This document shows, in pieces, positions 1 to 6,793 of a stretch of 18,189 bases of DNA (positions are counted from its first letter, which is position 1; each line of letters begins with the position of its first letter). The stretch covers positions 1-18,189 of the forward strand of contig PLYX01000025.1 of NCBI GenBank assembly GCA_003151895.1, written 5' to 3'. A program made the position numbers and the translations under genes. The stretch is from Solirubrobacterales bacterium (lineage in GTDB: Bacteria > Actinomycetota > Thermoleophilia > Solirubrobacterales > Solirubrobacteraceae). A model generated the notes under the pieces. The model was not told where the DNA came from and made no database searches. It was given only the letters and a program-made list of their open reading frames with translations.

Positions 1-1
1 G

Positions 2-1177
2 ACCAAGCCGACCCAGCACTCGGTCGCCGCGCTACGACAGGTGGGTATCCAGCCCGACGCCATCGTGCTGCGTGCTGACCGTGAGCTGCCCGACAACGTC
101 AAGCGCAAGATCTCGCTGATGTGCGATGTCGACACCGAAGCGTGCGTGGCCTGCGTGGACGCCCCGAGCATCTATGACATCCCGCGGGTGCTGCACTCCG
201 AGGGCCTTGACGCCTATGTCATCCGGCGCCTGGGTCTGCCCTTCCGTGACGTTGACTGGACCGACTGGGACAGGCTGCTGCGGCGGGTGCACAACCCCGA
301 GCACGCCGTCGAGATCGCCCTGGTCGGCAAGTACATCGACCTTCCGGACGCCTACCTGTCGGTCACCGAGGCGCTTCGCCATGCCGCGGCGCTTCAGGGC
401 AGCACTGTGCGGATCGATTGGATCGACTCCGAGCACCTGGAGGAGGGCAATGCCGCGGAGGAGGAAGATCGTCACCGATCGACGATCGACACCCCATTCG
501 GGGCACACGGCGGGATCGACGATCGGCCGGCGCGTGAACTGCTTGAGAACGCCGACGGGATACTGATCCCTGGAGGGTTCGGCGGTCGCGGGATCGAGGG
601 CAAGATCGCGGCGGTCCGGGTGGCGCGCGAACGACGCATCCCCTACCTCGGCATTTGCCTCGGGATGCAGATCGCCGTGGCCGAGTTCGCAAGGCATGTC
701 GCCGGCATGGAGGGCGCCAACTCGACCGAGTTCGACATCGAGACGCCCTATCCGGTGATCGATCTGCTGCCCGAGCAGAAGGAGGTGGCGGATCTCGGAG
801 GGACGATGCGCCTCGGGGCCGACCCGATCAAGCTCCACGAGGGTTCCCGAGTGAGGGAGTCCTATGGCGAGGCGGTGGTGTACGAGCGCCACCGTCACCG
901 CTACGAGGTCAACAACCTGCTGCGCAAGCGCCTCACCAACCCCTCCGGGGTCGGTGCCGGCGCCGGCCTGCGCATCTCGGGAACATCGCCGGACGAGCGT
1001 CTTGTGGAGGTGATCGAGCTCGATGACCATCCGTTTTTCGTGGCCTCGCAGTTCCATCCCGAGTTCAAGTCGCGCCCGGAGCGGCCGGCTCCGCTGTTCC
1101 GGAGCTTCGTCGCCGCCGCCCTGAACCGATCGGCCGAGCGCGCTGGAGGCGACCGCACGCTCGCGGGTCGGTCGTGA
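2..1177 (+). CDS. pyrG: CTP synthase (glutamine-hydrolysing), 5'-truncated
   Basis: Makes CTP from UTP, ATP and glutamine in the cytoplasm, the last step of de novo pyrimidine synthesis. The frame is already open at base 2, where it reads TKPTQHSV, a conserved stretch of the synthase domain, so roughly the first third of the protein lies outside the window. The class I glutaminase domain is complete: PGGFG oxyanion region near 574-588, the nucleophile Cys in LGICLGMQ (codon at 656), RHRHRYEVNN near 886-915, and the His/Glu pair in QFHPEF (codons at 1055 and 1061). Compared with E. coli PyrG as I recall it, the segment between WIDSEHLE and the PGGFG loop is about 27 residues longer and acidic/polar. 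The stop TGA shares four bases with the GTG start of the next ORF, so the two are probably co-transcribed. Identification is secure. Confidence 0.97.
   Translation, partial: TKPTQHSVAALRQVGIQPDAIVLRADRELPDNVKRKISLMCDVDTEACVACVDAPSIYDIPRVLHSEGLDAYVIRRLGLPFRDVDWTDWDRLLRRVHNPEHAVEIALVGKYIDLPDAYLSVTEALRHAAALQGSTVRIDWIDSEHLEEGNAAEEEDRHRSTIDTPFGAHGGIDDRPARELLENADGILIPGGFGGRGIEGKIAAVRVARERRIPYLGICLGMQIAVAEFARHVAGMEGANSTEFDIETPYPVIDLLPEQKEVADLGGTMRLGADPIKLHEGSRVRESYGEAVVYERHRHRYEVNNLLRKRLTNPSGVGAGAGLRISGTSPDERLVEVIELDDHPFFVASQFHPEFKSRPERPAPLFRSFVAAALNRSAERAGGDRTLAGRS
477..525. repeat. 12-bp direct repeat pair inside pyrG
   Basis: GATCGACGATCG occurs at 477-488 and again at 514-525, 37 bases apart, within the part of pyrG that encodes the extra linker between the synthase and glutaminase domains. 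The pair may be a trace of how the insertion grew. It could also be chance in GC-rich, GATC-rich coding DNA. Confidence 0.5.
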
Positions 1178-1434
1178 GCGCGGATCTCCCGGCCGGTGAG
1201 ATGAAGGGCCCGCCCCGCGCGGTGCGCGTCCAGGCCGTCTTCCACGTCACCGACGACCAGCAGGGGCAGGCGGTGGCGGCCAAGATGGTCGACAGGGCAC
1301 ACGAGATCGCCAATCTGCCCGAGTGCGAATGCGATGTGGATGTCAGCATCGAGCGCGCGCAACCAGACGCCGCCGCGGGTCCGGTCGAGTCGGCAGGCGA
1401 CGCGCCGCCTCGTGGGCGACCCCCAAAGCTCTAG
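1174..1434 (+). CDS. Small conserved-looking protein of unknown function (86 aa)
   Basis: I do not recognise this protein. It starts with GTG in a GTGA overlap with the pyrG stop, which argues for translational coupling. The central part, about residues 16-60, reads like a compact alpha/beta fold: a strand around VRVQAVFHV, a helix around QAVAAKMVDRAHEIAN, then a second strand CDVDVSIE. The last 25 residues are Pro/Gly/Ala-rich and probably disordered. There is no signal peptide or membrane segment. It ends 10 bases before the DUF3866 start, so it sits in a pyrG-orf86-DUF3866 operon. Real coding is supported by the overlap, the spacing and the plausible secondary structure. No role can be assigned. 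Confidence 0.7.
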   Translation: MSADLPAGEMKGPPRAVRVQAVFHVTDDQQGQAVAAKMVDRAHEIANLPECECDVDVSIERAQPDAAAGPVESAGDAPPRGRPPKL

Positions 1435-1444
1435 CGACCCCCCG

Positions 1445-2578
1445 ATGCTGAAGCTCCGCCGAGCCACCGTCCTTCAGGCGGGACCCACCGACGGGCCCGA
1501 GCAGGAGCTTGCGATCTCACTTGAGGGCGAGCGTCGTCAGGCGATCTCAGACGTCGGGCTGATCGGCGCAAGCCGGCAGGGCGACGAGGTGATCGTGAAC
1601 GTGCAGGCGCGCGACCTCGGCCTCGGCTCGGGCGGTTTCGACGTCGTGCACGCCAACCTCACGCGCGGCCTCTCTGCCGATGGCGTGCAGGGCGCCCATG
1701 TCATGAAGCTCAACTACACGAGCCTGCAGCACGCGGTGGCGCCGGTTGAGGACGAGCGGTTGGAGTTGCCGCTCGAGCAGCCGGTTGCGGTGCTCGCGCT
1801 GCACGGCCAGCTCGCCGCGGTGGCATGGGCATTCGCCCAGGCAAACCCCAGTGGCCGGCTCGGGTTCGTGCAGACACCCGGTGGGGCGCTTCCGGGCGGT
1901 CACTCGCGCATCGTGCGGACGCTGCGAGAGCGCGGGCTGCTCGCCGGACACATCACGGCCGGCGCTGCCTACGGCGGCGAGGGGGAGGCCGTCACGACCG
2001 CCGGCGCGCTGCACCACGGTGTGCGCACGCTCGGCTGGGACGCGGCGGTGTGCGGGCCCGGTCCCGGGATCGTCGGATCGAGCTCGCCGCTCGGTCACGG
2101 TGGGATGCACGCGCTCGACTCGGCTCACACCGCGATCGCGCTTGGGGCTCCGACACTTGTTGTCGCACGCATGTCTTCCGCTGATGAGAGACCGCGCCAT
2201 CGTGGCATCTCCCATCACACGTTGACGGTGCTCGACCTGCTGCTCGAGCCTGTGACGGTGGCGCTTCCCGCCGGGATACGCTCGCCCGCGGGGGCCGATC
2301 TGCGCGCTCGCCTGGGCTCGGTGTTCGGATCCTCCGCCGAGCGCATCAGGCCACAGATGGAGCTCGACGTGGACCGTCCCGCGCGCATGGCACGCCACGA
2401 CTGGAGGCGCGCCCCGGTCGACATGCCGGCTTACCTGGCGAGCGGTCTGCCGGCAGAGACGATGGGTCGCCTGCTCGTCGAGGATCCGTTGTTCTTCGGC
2501 GCGGCGCTCGCCGGTGGGACTGTGCTCTCCGATCTGTGCGAGCACACGGAGGGCCAGGCCGAGGGCAAGGCGGGCTGA
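1445..2578 (+). CDS. DUF3866 family protein
   Basis: A 377-residue protein matching the DUF3866 family as I remember it, which often sits next to xerD and pyrG/NUDIX genes in Actinobacteria and Firmicutes. The function is not established. The start is the ATG at 1445; the open frame runs further upstream but only into the preceding ORF. The N-terminus (about residues 1-75) looks like a small beta domain, with LRRATVLQ and DEVIVNVQARDLGLGSGGFDVVHANL. A longer alpha/beta part follows, with MKLNYTSLQ, glycine-rich loops (GPGPGIVGSSSPLGHGG) and a repeated pattern of hydrophobic strands. It looks soluble, with no signal peptide. It is the third gene of a run with pyrG and is followed 106 bases later by xerD. 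Family call fairly confident; role unknown. Confidence 0.85.
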   Translation: MLKLRRATVLQAGPTDGPEQELAISLEGERRQAISDVGLIGASRQGDEVIVNVQARDLGLGSGGFDVVHANLTRGLSADGVQGAHVMKLNYTSLQHAVAPVEDERLELPLEQPVAVLALHGQLAAVAWAFAQANPSGRLGFVQTPGGALPGGHSRIVRTLRERGLLAGHITAGAAYGGEGEAVTTAGALHHGVRTLGWDAAVCGPGPGIVGSSSPLGHGGMHALDSAHTAIALGAPTLVVARMSSADERPRHRGISHHTLTVLDLLLEPVTVALPAGIRSPAGADLRARLGSVFGSSAERIRPQMELDVDRPARMARHDWRRAPVDMPAYLASGLPAETMGRLLVEDPLFFGAALAGGTVLSDLCEHTEGQAEGKAG

Positions 2579-2642
2579 GAGTCGGCTTGCACGGTCAAGG
2601 TGCTGCCGCTTTAGAGGCGAAATCCGAGGCGTGGGCAATTCT

Positions 2643-2676
2643 CCGGCGGTTGTGGCTCCTCCAGCGGTTGTAGCTC
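2643..2676. repeat. Short imperfect tandem repeat upstream of xerD
   Basis: Two imperfect 18-bp copies sharing GCGGTTGT (at 2646 and 2664) lie just before the chosen xerD start. Read in the xerD frame they would give PAVVAP twice, so a longer protein starting at the GTG at 2631 is possible. That low-complexity extension is outside the usual XerD N-terminus. Confidence 0.4.
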
Positions 2677-2684
2677 CCAGCGCG

Positions 2685-3677
2685 ATGCGCGTCGAGCGGT
2701 TGACGCTCGACTTCCTCGCCTATTTGGAGCTCGAGCGCGGACTGTCGCGCAACACGCTGCACGCGTACCAGTCCGATCTCGCCCAGCTCGGCGGGTTCCT
2801 CACGCGTCGCGGCGTGTCGCCGCTTGCGGCGCAGCATGGCGATCTCGCGGCGTTTCTCTCGGAGCTCGCCGCTGGTGGGAAGGATCGCGCACCTGTAGCG
2901 GCGGCCACGCTCCAGCGCAAGGCGGCGTGTCTGCGCTCGTTCTATCGCCACCTGCGCCGCGAAGGCTTGATCGAGCACGATCCGACGGCTGACCTGCGGG
3001 GACCGCCGAAGACCAAGCGGCTGCCGAAGGTGCTCTCGCGCGAGCAGGTGGCGAAGCTGCTCGAGCAGCCGAAGGGGACCGAGCCGCTCGCGCTGCGCGA
3101 CAGGGCGCTTCTTGAGGTGATGTATGCGTGCGGTTTGCGCGTTTCCGAGGTGATCGGCCTTGAGGTCGGGGACGTGGACCTGGAGGAGGGGATGTTGCGG
3201 GCTCGTGGCAAGGGCTCAAAGGAACGGATCGTGCCGGTGGGACGCCGAGCGGTGGAGGCGCTCGATCTTTACCGCAGGCGCGGGCGTCCGCCACTTGTCG
3301 GCGTGAAAGTGGAGACGCGCCTGTTCGTCAATCACCGTGGCGCGGGTCTCACGCGCCAGGGTCTCTACAAGATCATCCAGAGTCACGCACGCACAGCGGG
3401 GCTCGCGGAGCGCATGACCCCGCACACGCTGCGTCACACCTTCGCGACGCATCTGCTCTCGGGAGGGTGCGATCTGCGCTCGCTGCAGGAGATGCTCGGT
3501 CACGCCGATCTCGCCACGACGCAGATCTACACGCACCTGTCGGCCGAACGCCTCAAGGACGCCTACTTCGGCGCCCATCCACGCGCGCATATGCTGAGAA
3601 CTTCAGATGCCAGAGCTTCCGGAGGTGGAGACGATCAGGCGCCAGCTGGCGCCGCTGGTGGAGGGGCGCACGCTTGA
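2685..3677 (+). CDS. xerD: Tyrosine recombinase XerD
   Basis: Site-specific recombinase that, with XerC, resolves chromosome dimers at dif. The N-terminal SAM-like DNA-binding domain opens with FLAYLELERGLSRNTLHAY, which fixes the start near the ATG at 2685. A GTG at 2631 would only add a PAVVAP repeat tail, and neither start has a convincing Shine-Dalgarno sequence. The catalytic set is complete: Arg152 (GLRVSEV), Lys176 (RGKGSKERIV), His247 and Arg250 (PHTLRHTF), His273 (LGHADL) and the nucleophile Tyr282 (TQIYTHL). The family usually ends soon after the HPRA motif, but this frame continues about 28 residues in a Gly/Ala-rich tail that overlaps mutM by 71 bases. The original stop may have been lost. 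Distinct from the decayed phage-type integrases in the island at 12.9-17.1 kb. Confidence 0.93.
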   Translation: MRVERLTLDFLAYLELERGLSRNTLHAYQSDLAQLGGFLTRRGVSPLAAQHGDLAAFLSELAAGGKDRAPVAAATLQRKAACLRSFYRHLRREGLIEHDPTADLRGPPKTKRLPKVLSREQVAKLLEQPKGTEPLALRDRALLEVMYACGLRVSEVIGLEVGDVDLEEGMLRARGKGSKERIVPVGRRAVEALDLYRRRGRPPLVGVKVETRLFVNHRGAGLTRQGLYKIIQSHARTAGLAERMTPHTLRHTFATHLLSGGCDLRSLQEMLGHADLATTQIYTHLSAERLKDAYFGAHPRAHMLRTSDARASGGGDDQAPAGAAGGGAHA

Positions 3678-4488
3678 GCGTGTGAGGATCCTCGACGCGC
3701 GCTGGTGCAGGCCGCTCGCGACGAGCGAAGTGATCGATGCGCTCGAGGGCAGGCGGGTGGAGCGGCTCGGGCGGCGCGGCAAGTACCTCGTTTGGAGCTT
3801 GAGCGAGGATGTCCATCTCGCTCAGCACCTGCGCATGACAGGGACGGTGCTGTGCGATCCCGATCCGCGACAAACACATGTGCGCGTGCGCATCGATTTT
3901 GATGGAGGCCCACCCCTGGCGATCGTGGACCCGCGCAGGTTCGGCACGGGCGAGCTGTTGCTCGGAGGCGAGGCGCTCGATGCGTTCTTCGACGCGCGTC
4001 TCGGGCTGGAGCCGCTGGACGAGCGCTTCACGGTGGAGCATCTGCGAGCGCTCGCGCGCGGGAGAAGCGCGCCGATCAAGGCATTCCTACTCGACCAACG
4101 CCGCATGGCGGGCGTGGGGAACATCTATGCCGACGAGGCTCTGCACCGCGCTGGGATCCACCCGCTGCGCCCAACCGGGCGTCTGAGCGCCGAGCAGCAT
4201 GAGCGGCTGCGCGAGGCGGTGATATGGGCGCTGCAGGCAGGTATCGAGGCGCGCGGGGCCACGATCGACGACTTCCGTCACGTCGACGGGGTGTGGGGTT
4301 CGTTCCAGGATCGCTTCCAGGTGCACCGGCGCGAGGGCGAGCCGTGCGCTCGCTGCGGCACGACGATCGTGAAGCTGGTGGCGGCGGGGCGGGGGACGTA
4401 CGTGTGCGAGACGTGTCAGCCGCCCCCGCAAAAGGGACGTGTCAAGCCGCGAGCAGCTCGTCGAGACGACCGCTCTCCACGGCGCTGA
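3607..4488 (+). CDS. mutM: Formamidopyrimidine-DNA glycosylase
   Basis: Base-excision repair enzyme that removes 8-oxoguanine and formamidopyrimidines and nicks the abasic site. The start is fixed by the invariant MPELPEVET: Pro2 becomes the catalytic N-terminus after Met removal, and Glu3 follows. Lys59 in RRGKYLVW corresponds to the conserved beta-turn lysine. The helix-two-turn-helix part includes the FLLDQRRMAGVGNIYADEAL region. A C-terminal zinc finger is complete (Cys247, Cys250, Cys267, Cys270) and ends in the typical CETCQ. About 22 basic residues follow the finger, longer than usual, and they overlap the 3' end of the opposing glutaredoxin gene by 47 bases. The start lies inside the xerD 3' end, so the two are presumably translated from one message. 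Confidence 0.96.
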   Translation: MPELPEVETIRRQLAPLVEGRTLERVRILDARWCRPLATSEVIDALEGRRVERLGRRGKYLVWSLSEDVHLAQHLRMTGTVLCDPDPRQTHVRVRIDFDGGPPLAIVDPRRFGTGELLLGGEALDAFFDARLGLEPLDERFTVEHLRALARGRSAPIKAFLLDQRRMAGVGNIYADEALHRAGIHPLRPTGRLSAEQHERLREAVIWALQAGIEARGATIDDFRHVDGVWGSFQDRFQVHRREGEPCARCGTTIVKLVAAGRGTYVCETCQPPPQKGRVKPRAARRDDRSPRR

Positions 4489-4705
4489 GCGTCTCTGAGA
4501 AGCCGCCGAGCAGCTCATCGCCGACGAGAACCTGAGGGAAGCTCATCATCCCGGTGCGGCTCGCGAGCTCCACTCGTCCGGCTGGGTCCTTGGAGAGGTT
4601 GACCTCCGAGAACTGCAACCCGCGCGCCTTCAAGAGGCCCTTCACGCGCGCGCAGAACGAGCACGGCTCGGTCGTGTAGACGGTTATCTGACTGGGATTA
4701 TTCAT
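4442..4705 (-). CDS. Glutaredoxin
   Basis: An 87-residue thioredoxin-fold protein of the GrxC/mycoredoxin type, a small cytoplasmic dithiol reductant. The active site is TEPCSFC (Cys15 and Cys18), the cis-proline is Pro57 in SFPQVLVG, and the GGF motif at 67-69 is the usual glutathione/thiol-binding edge. Length and motif spacing are normal. In a lineage without glutathione the partner would more likely be mycothiol or another thiol, which the sequence cannot settle. It is convergent with mutM (47-base overlap) and divergent from recO. On the minus strand TATACT at 4721-4716 is a good -10 box only about 10 bases before the ATG, so the message may have almost no leader. Confidence 0.93.
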   Translation of the reverse strand: MNNPSQITVYTTEPCSFCARVKGLLKARGLQFSEVNLSKDPAGRVELASRTGMMSFPQVLVGDELLGGFSETLSAVESGRLDELLAA

Positions 4706-4715
4706 TACTTCATAA

Positions 4716-4721
4716 AGTATA
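4716..4721 (-). promoter_or_regulatory. Putative -10 box of the glutaredoxin gene
   Basis: TATACT on the minus strand, close to the TATAAT consensus, ends about 10 bases before the ATG. I see no clear -35 box. This local AT-rich patch stands out in an otherwise GC-rich region. Confidence 0.5.
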
Positions 4722-4800
4722 GCAAGGGGTGTATGGGACTGAGATGCTCGATTACGCTAGGACTACGGCTTCACGATCGGGGCTCTGCCGCGGGCGATCC

Positions 4801-4806
4801 TAAACT
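4801..4806 (+). promoter_or_regulatory. Putative -10 box of recO
   Basis: TAAACT lies 6 bases before the recO ATG, with no Shine-Dalgarno sequence between. This is the arrangement expected of a leaderless actinobacterial message. No good -35 element is visible, and the call rests on position and sequence alone. Confidence 0.4.
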
Positions 4807-4812
4807 AAGCCG

Positions 4813-5634
4813 ATGGCGGGACTGGTGAAGACGGAGGCTGTCGTGTTGCGTTCGATGCGCTACGGCGAGGCCGATCGCATCCTTCACATCTATACGCTGC
4901 ATCGCGGCAGGGTGAGCGCGATCGCCAAGGGGGTGCGCCGCGCGCGCAGCCGCTTCGGGGGTCGCCTGGAGCCTTTCTTCCGCTTGCAGATCGAGTTGCA
5001 CGAGGGCCGTGGCGAGCTGCTGACGGTGACCGGGGCGCAGACCGTCGACGGCCATGCGAGCTTGCGCGGCGATGCGCACGCGCTGGACGCCGCCGCGCGG
5101 GCGTGCGACGCGGTGGGGCGCCTGTTCGAGACCTCCGAGCCGCATCCGGGCGTGTTCAACCTGCTCTGCCGCAAGCTGTCGCTGCTGGACGAGAATCCGG
5201 CCGGCGCCACTCGCGCGAGTGCTCTCGCGTTCCGCTTGAAGCTGCTGGTGGCCGCGGGTCTCGCGCCGCAGCTGGGCGCGTGCGCGTGCTGCGGCGAGCG
5301 CGAGCACCTGGTCGGCTTCTCGGGCGCTGCCGGGGGTGTTGTGTGCAGTTCGTGTTGGCCGTCCGAGTCTCCCGTCGAGACACGGACGGTGGGGGCGTTC
5401 CCGCTGGAGGAGCCGGCTCACGAGTTCATGGTGCAAGCGCTCGGCGCCCCCCTGAGCGAGGCGCCCGAGGGCGAGGAGGAGCGCACGCTCGGCCAGGTGG
5501 AGCGTGCCGTGGCCGAGACGCTCGAGCACCACGCCCATGTGCGCCTGATGCCCGCGATGGCCCGCCGCCTGCGGGCGCGAACGCCCCTCGCCGCCGAGAT
5601 AGGTTCCGAGCCGCTGCCACAAGCGGCCGTTTGA
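4813..5634 (+). CDS. recO: DNA repair protein RecO
   Basis: Part of the RecFOR pathway; RecO anneals SSB-coated DNA and helps RecR load RecA at gaps. The N-terminal OB fold is recognisable from KTEAVVLRSMRYGEADRIL followed by the VSAIAKGVRRARSRFGG segment. A helical C-terminal domain carries a four-cysteine zinc site, Cys157, Cys160, Cys178 and Cys181. At 273 residues it is slightly longer than most RecO proteins; the last 20-30 residues are Ala/Arg/Pro-rich. The start is the ATG at 4813, directly after a possible -10 box. It precedes dgt by about 60 bases in the same direction. Confidence 0.95.
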   Translation: MAGLVKTEAVVLRSMRYGEADRILHIYTLHRGRVSAIAKGVRRARSRFGGRLEPFFRLQIELHEGRGELLTVTGAQTVDGHASLRGDAHALDAAARACDAVGRLFETSEPHPGVFNLLCRKLSLLDENPAGATRASALAFRLKLLVAAGLAPQLGACACCGEREHLVGFSGAAGGVVCSSCWPSESPVETRTVGAFPLEEPAHEFMVQALGAPLSEAPEGEEERTLGQVERAVAETLEHHAHVRLMPAMARRLRARTPLAAEIGSEPLPQAAV

Positions 5635-5690
5635 GCGCGAAGGCCACACACGAGAGCGAGCCGGCCGCGGTCGCTGCCACAATCGACTGT

Positions 5691-6749
5691 GTGAATCCCG
5701 CGGATGCCAGCGAGTCGGTCGCGGCGGCCTTTGCCCGCGGCCGCTTGGAGCTGGAGGAGAGCACGCTCTCGCCGCTGGCGGCACACTCCTACCCGGCGCG
5801 CAGGGCGCGAGCCGAGGAGGACTGCGGGCTGCGCACCCCGTTCCAGCGCGACCGCGACAGGATCGTGCACTGCAAGGCGTTCAGGCGCCTGACCCACAAG
5901 ACGCAGGTGTTCGTGGCGCCGCTCGGCGACCACTATCGAACGCGACTCACGCACACGCTGGAGGTGACCACGATCTCGCGTACGGTGGCGCGCGCGCTCG
6001 CGCTCAACGAGGATCTGGTCGAGGCGATCGGACTCGGTCACGATCTCGGTCACCCGCCGTTCGGGCACATCGGCGAGGAGGCGCTCGACGTGTGCCTCAA
6101 AGAGCGCTTCGGACGGGAGTTCCGCCACTACGAGCATTCTCTGCGCGTGGTGGACCGGCTTGAGCGCGACGGCGAGGGACTGAACTTGACCGATCAAGTG
6201 CGCGAGGGGATCGCGTGCCATTCCAGCCGCGCGCCGCTGCCCGAGACGCTCGAGGGGCGGATCGTGCGTGTGATCGACCGGGTGGCGTACATCAACCATG
6301 ACATCGACGACGCGATGAGGGCAGGGCTGTTGCGGGAGGGGGAGCTGCCGAGGCGGCCGATCGCGGTGCTCGGGTCCACCGGTTCGCAGCGGATCGACGC
6401 GCTCGTGCACGACATGGTGGAGCATTCGGCGCGGGCGGGCGACGTCGTGCAAGGGCCCGAGGCCGGGCCGGCGATGGCCGAGTTGCGCAAGTTCATGTTC
6501 GAGCACGTGTATCTCGGCGAGGCGGTGCGCGCCGAGCACGCCCGCATCGCGAACGTGGTGAGGAAGCTGTTCGAGCACTACGCCGAGCATCCCGAGTTGC
6601 TGCCGACCGCCGGCTTCGCCGGCGGTGCCCGCGGGGCGGCGCAGAGCGATCTGGCGGAGCGCGTGACCGACTACGTGGCGGGGATGACCGACCGCTACTG
6701 CATCCGCGAGTACACCGACCTGGAAGTCCCGCGCGTGTTCGCGCGCTGA
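5691..6749 (+). CDS. dgt: Deoxyguanosinetriphosphate triphosphohydrolase-like protein
   Basis: An HD-domain phosphohydrolase of the dGTPase family, which splits dNTPs to deoxynucleosides and triphosphate and so trims dNTP pools. The family signature RTPFQRDRDRIVHCKAFRRL is followed by KTQVF. The metal ligands are His88 (LTHTLEV), His117-Asp118 (GHDLGHPPFGH) and Asp204 (NHDIDDAM). The chosen start is GTG at 5691, giving 352 residues. A TTG at 5631, overlapping the recO stop, would add 20 Ala/Glu-rich residues. The sequence CACAAT lies a few bases upstream of the GTG and could serve as a -10 box. The frame is open back to 5103, but that part is the recO gene read out of frame. dgt followed by dnaG is the usual actinobacterial order. 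Confidence 0.93.
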   Translation: MNPADASESVAAAFARGRLELEESTLSPLAAHSYPARRARAEEDCGLRTPFQRDRDRIVHCKAFRRLTHKTQVFVAPLGDHYRTRLTHTLEVTTISRTVARALALNEDLVEAIGLGHDLGHPPFGHIGEEALDVCLKERFGREFRHYEHSLRVVDRLERDGEGLNLTDQVREGIACHSSRAPLPETLEGRIVRVIDRVAYINHDIDDAMRAGLLREGELPRRPIAVLGSTGSQRIDALVHDMVEHSARAGDVVQGPEAGPAMAELRKFMFEHVYLGEAVRAEHARIANVVRKLFEHYAEHPELLPTAGFAGGARGAAQSDLAERVTDYVAGMTDRYCIREYTDLEVPRVFAR

Positions 6750-6793
6750 GGGAGCTTCACCGCCGGCCGCCCGAGCGGCTAGCGTAGCCCTCG

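Noticed and set aside
32..1057. Minus-strand frame of 341 codons
   Set aside because: Fully antisense to pyrG, with no recognisable motifs.
5103..5690. Upstream extension of the dgt frame
   Set aside because: Arg/Gly/Ala-rich translation of recO in another frame; dGTPase homology begins only after the start chosen at 5691.
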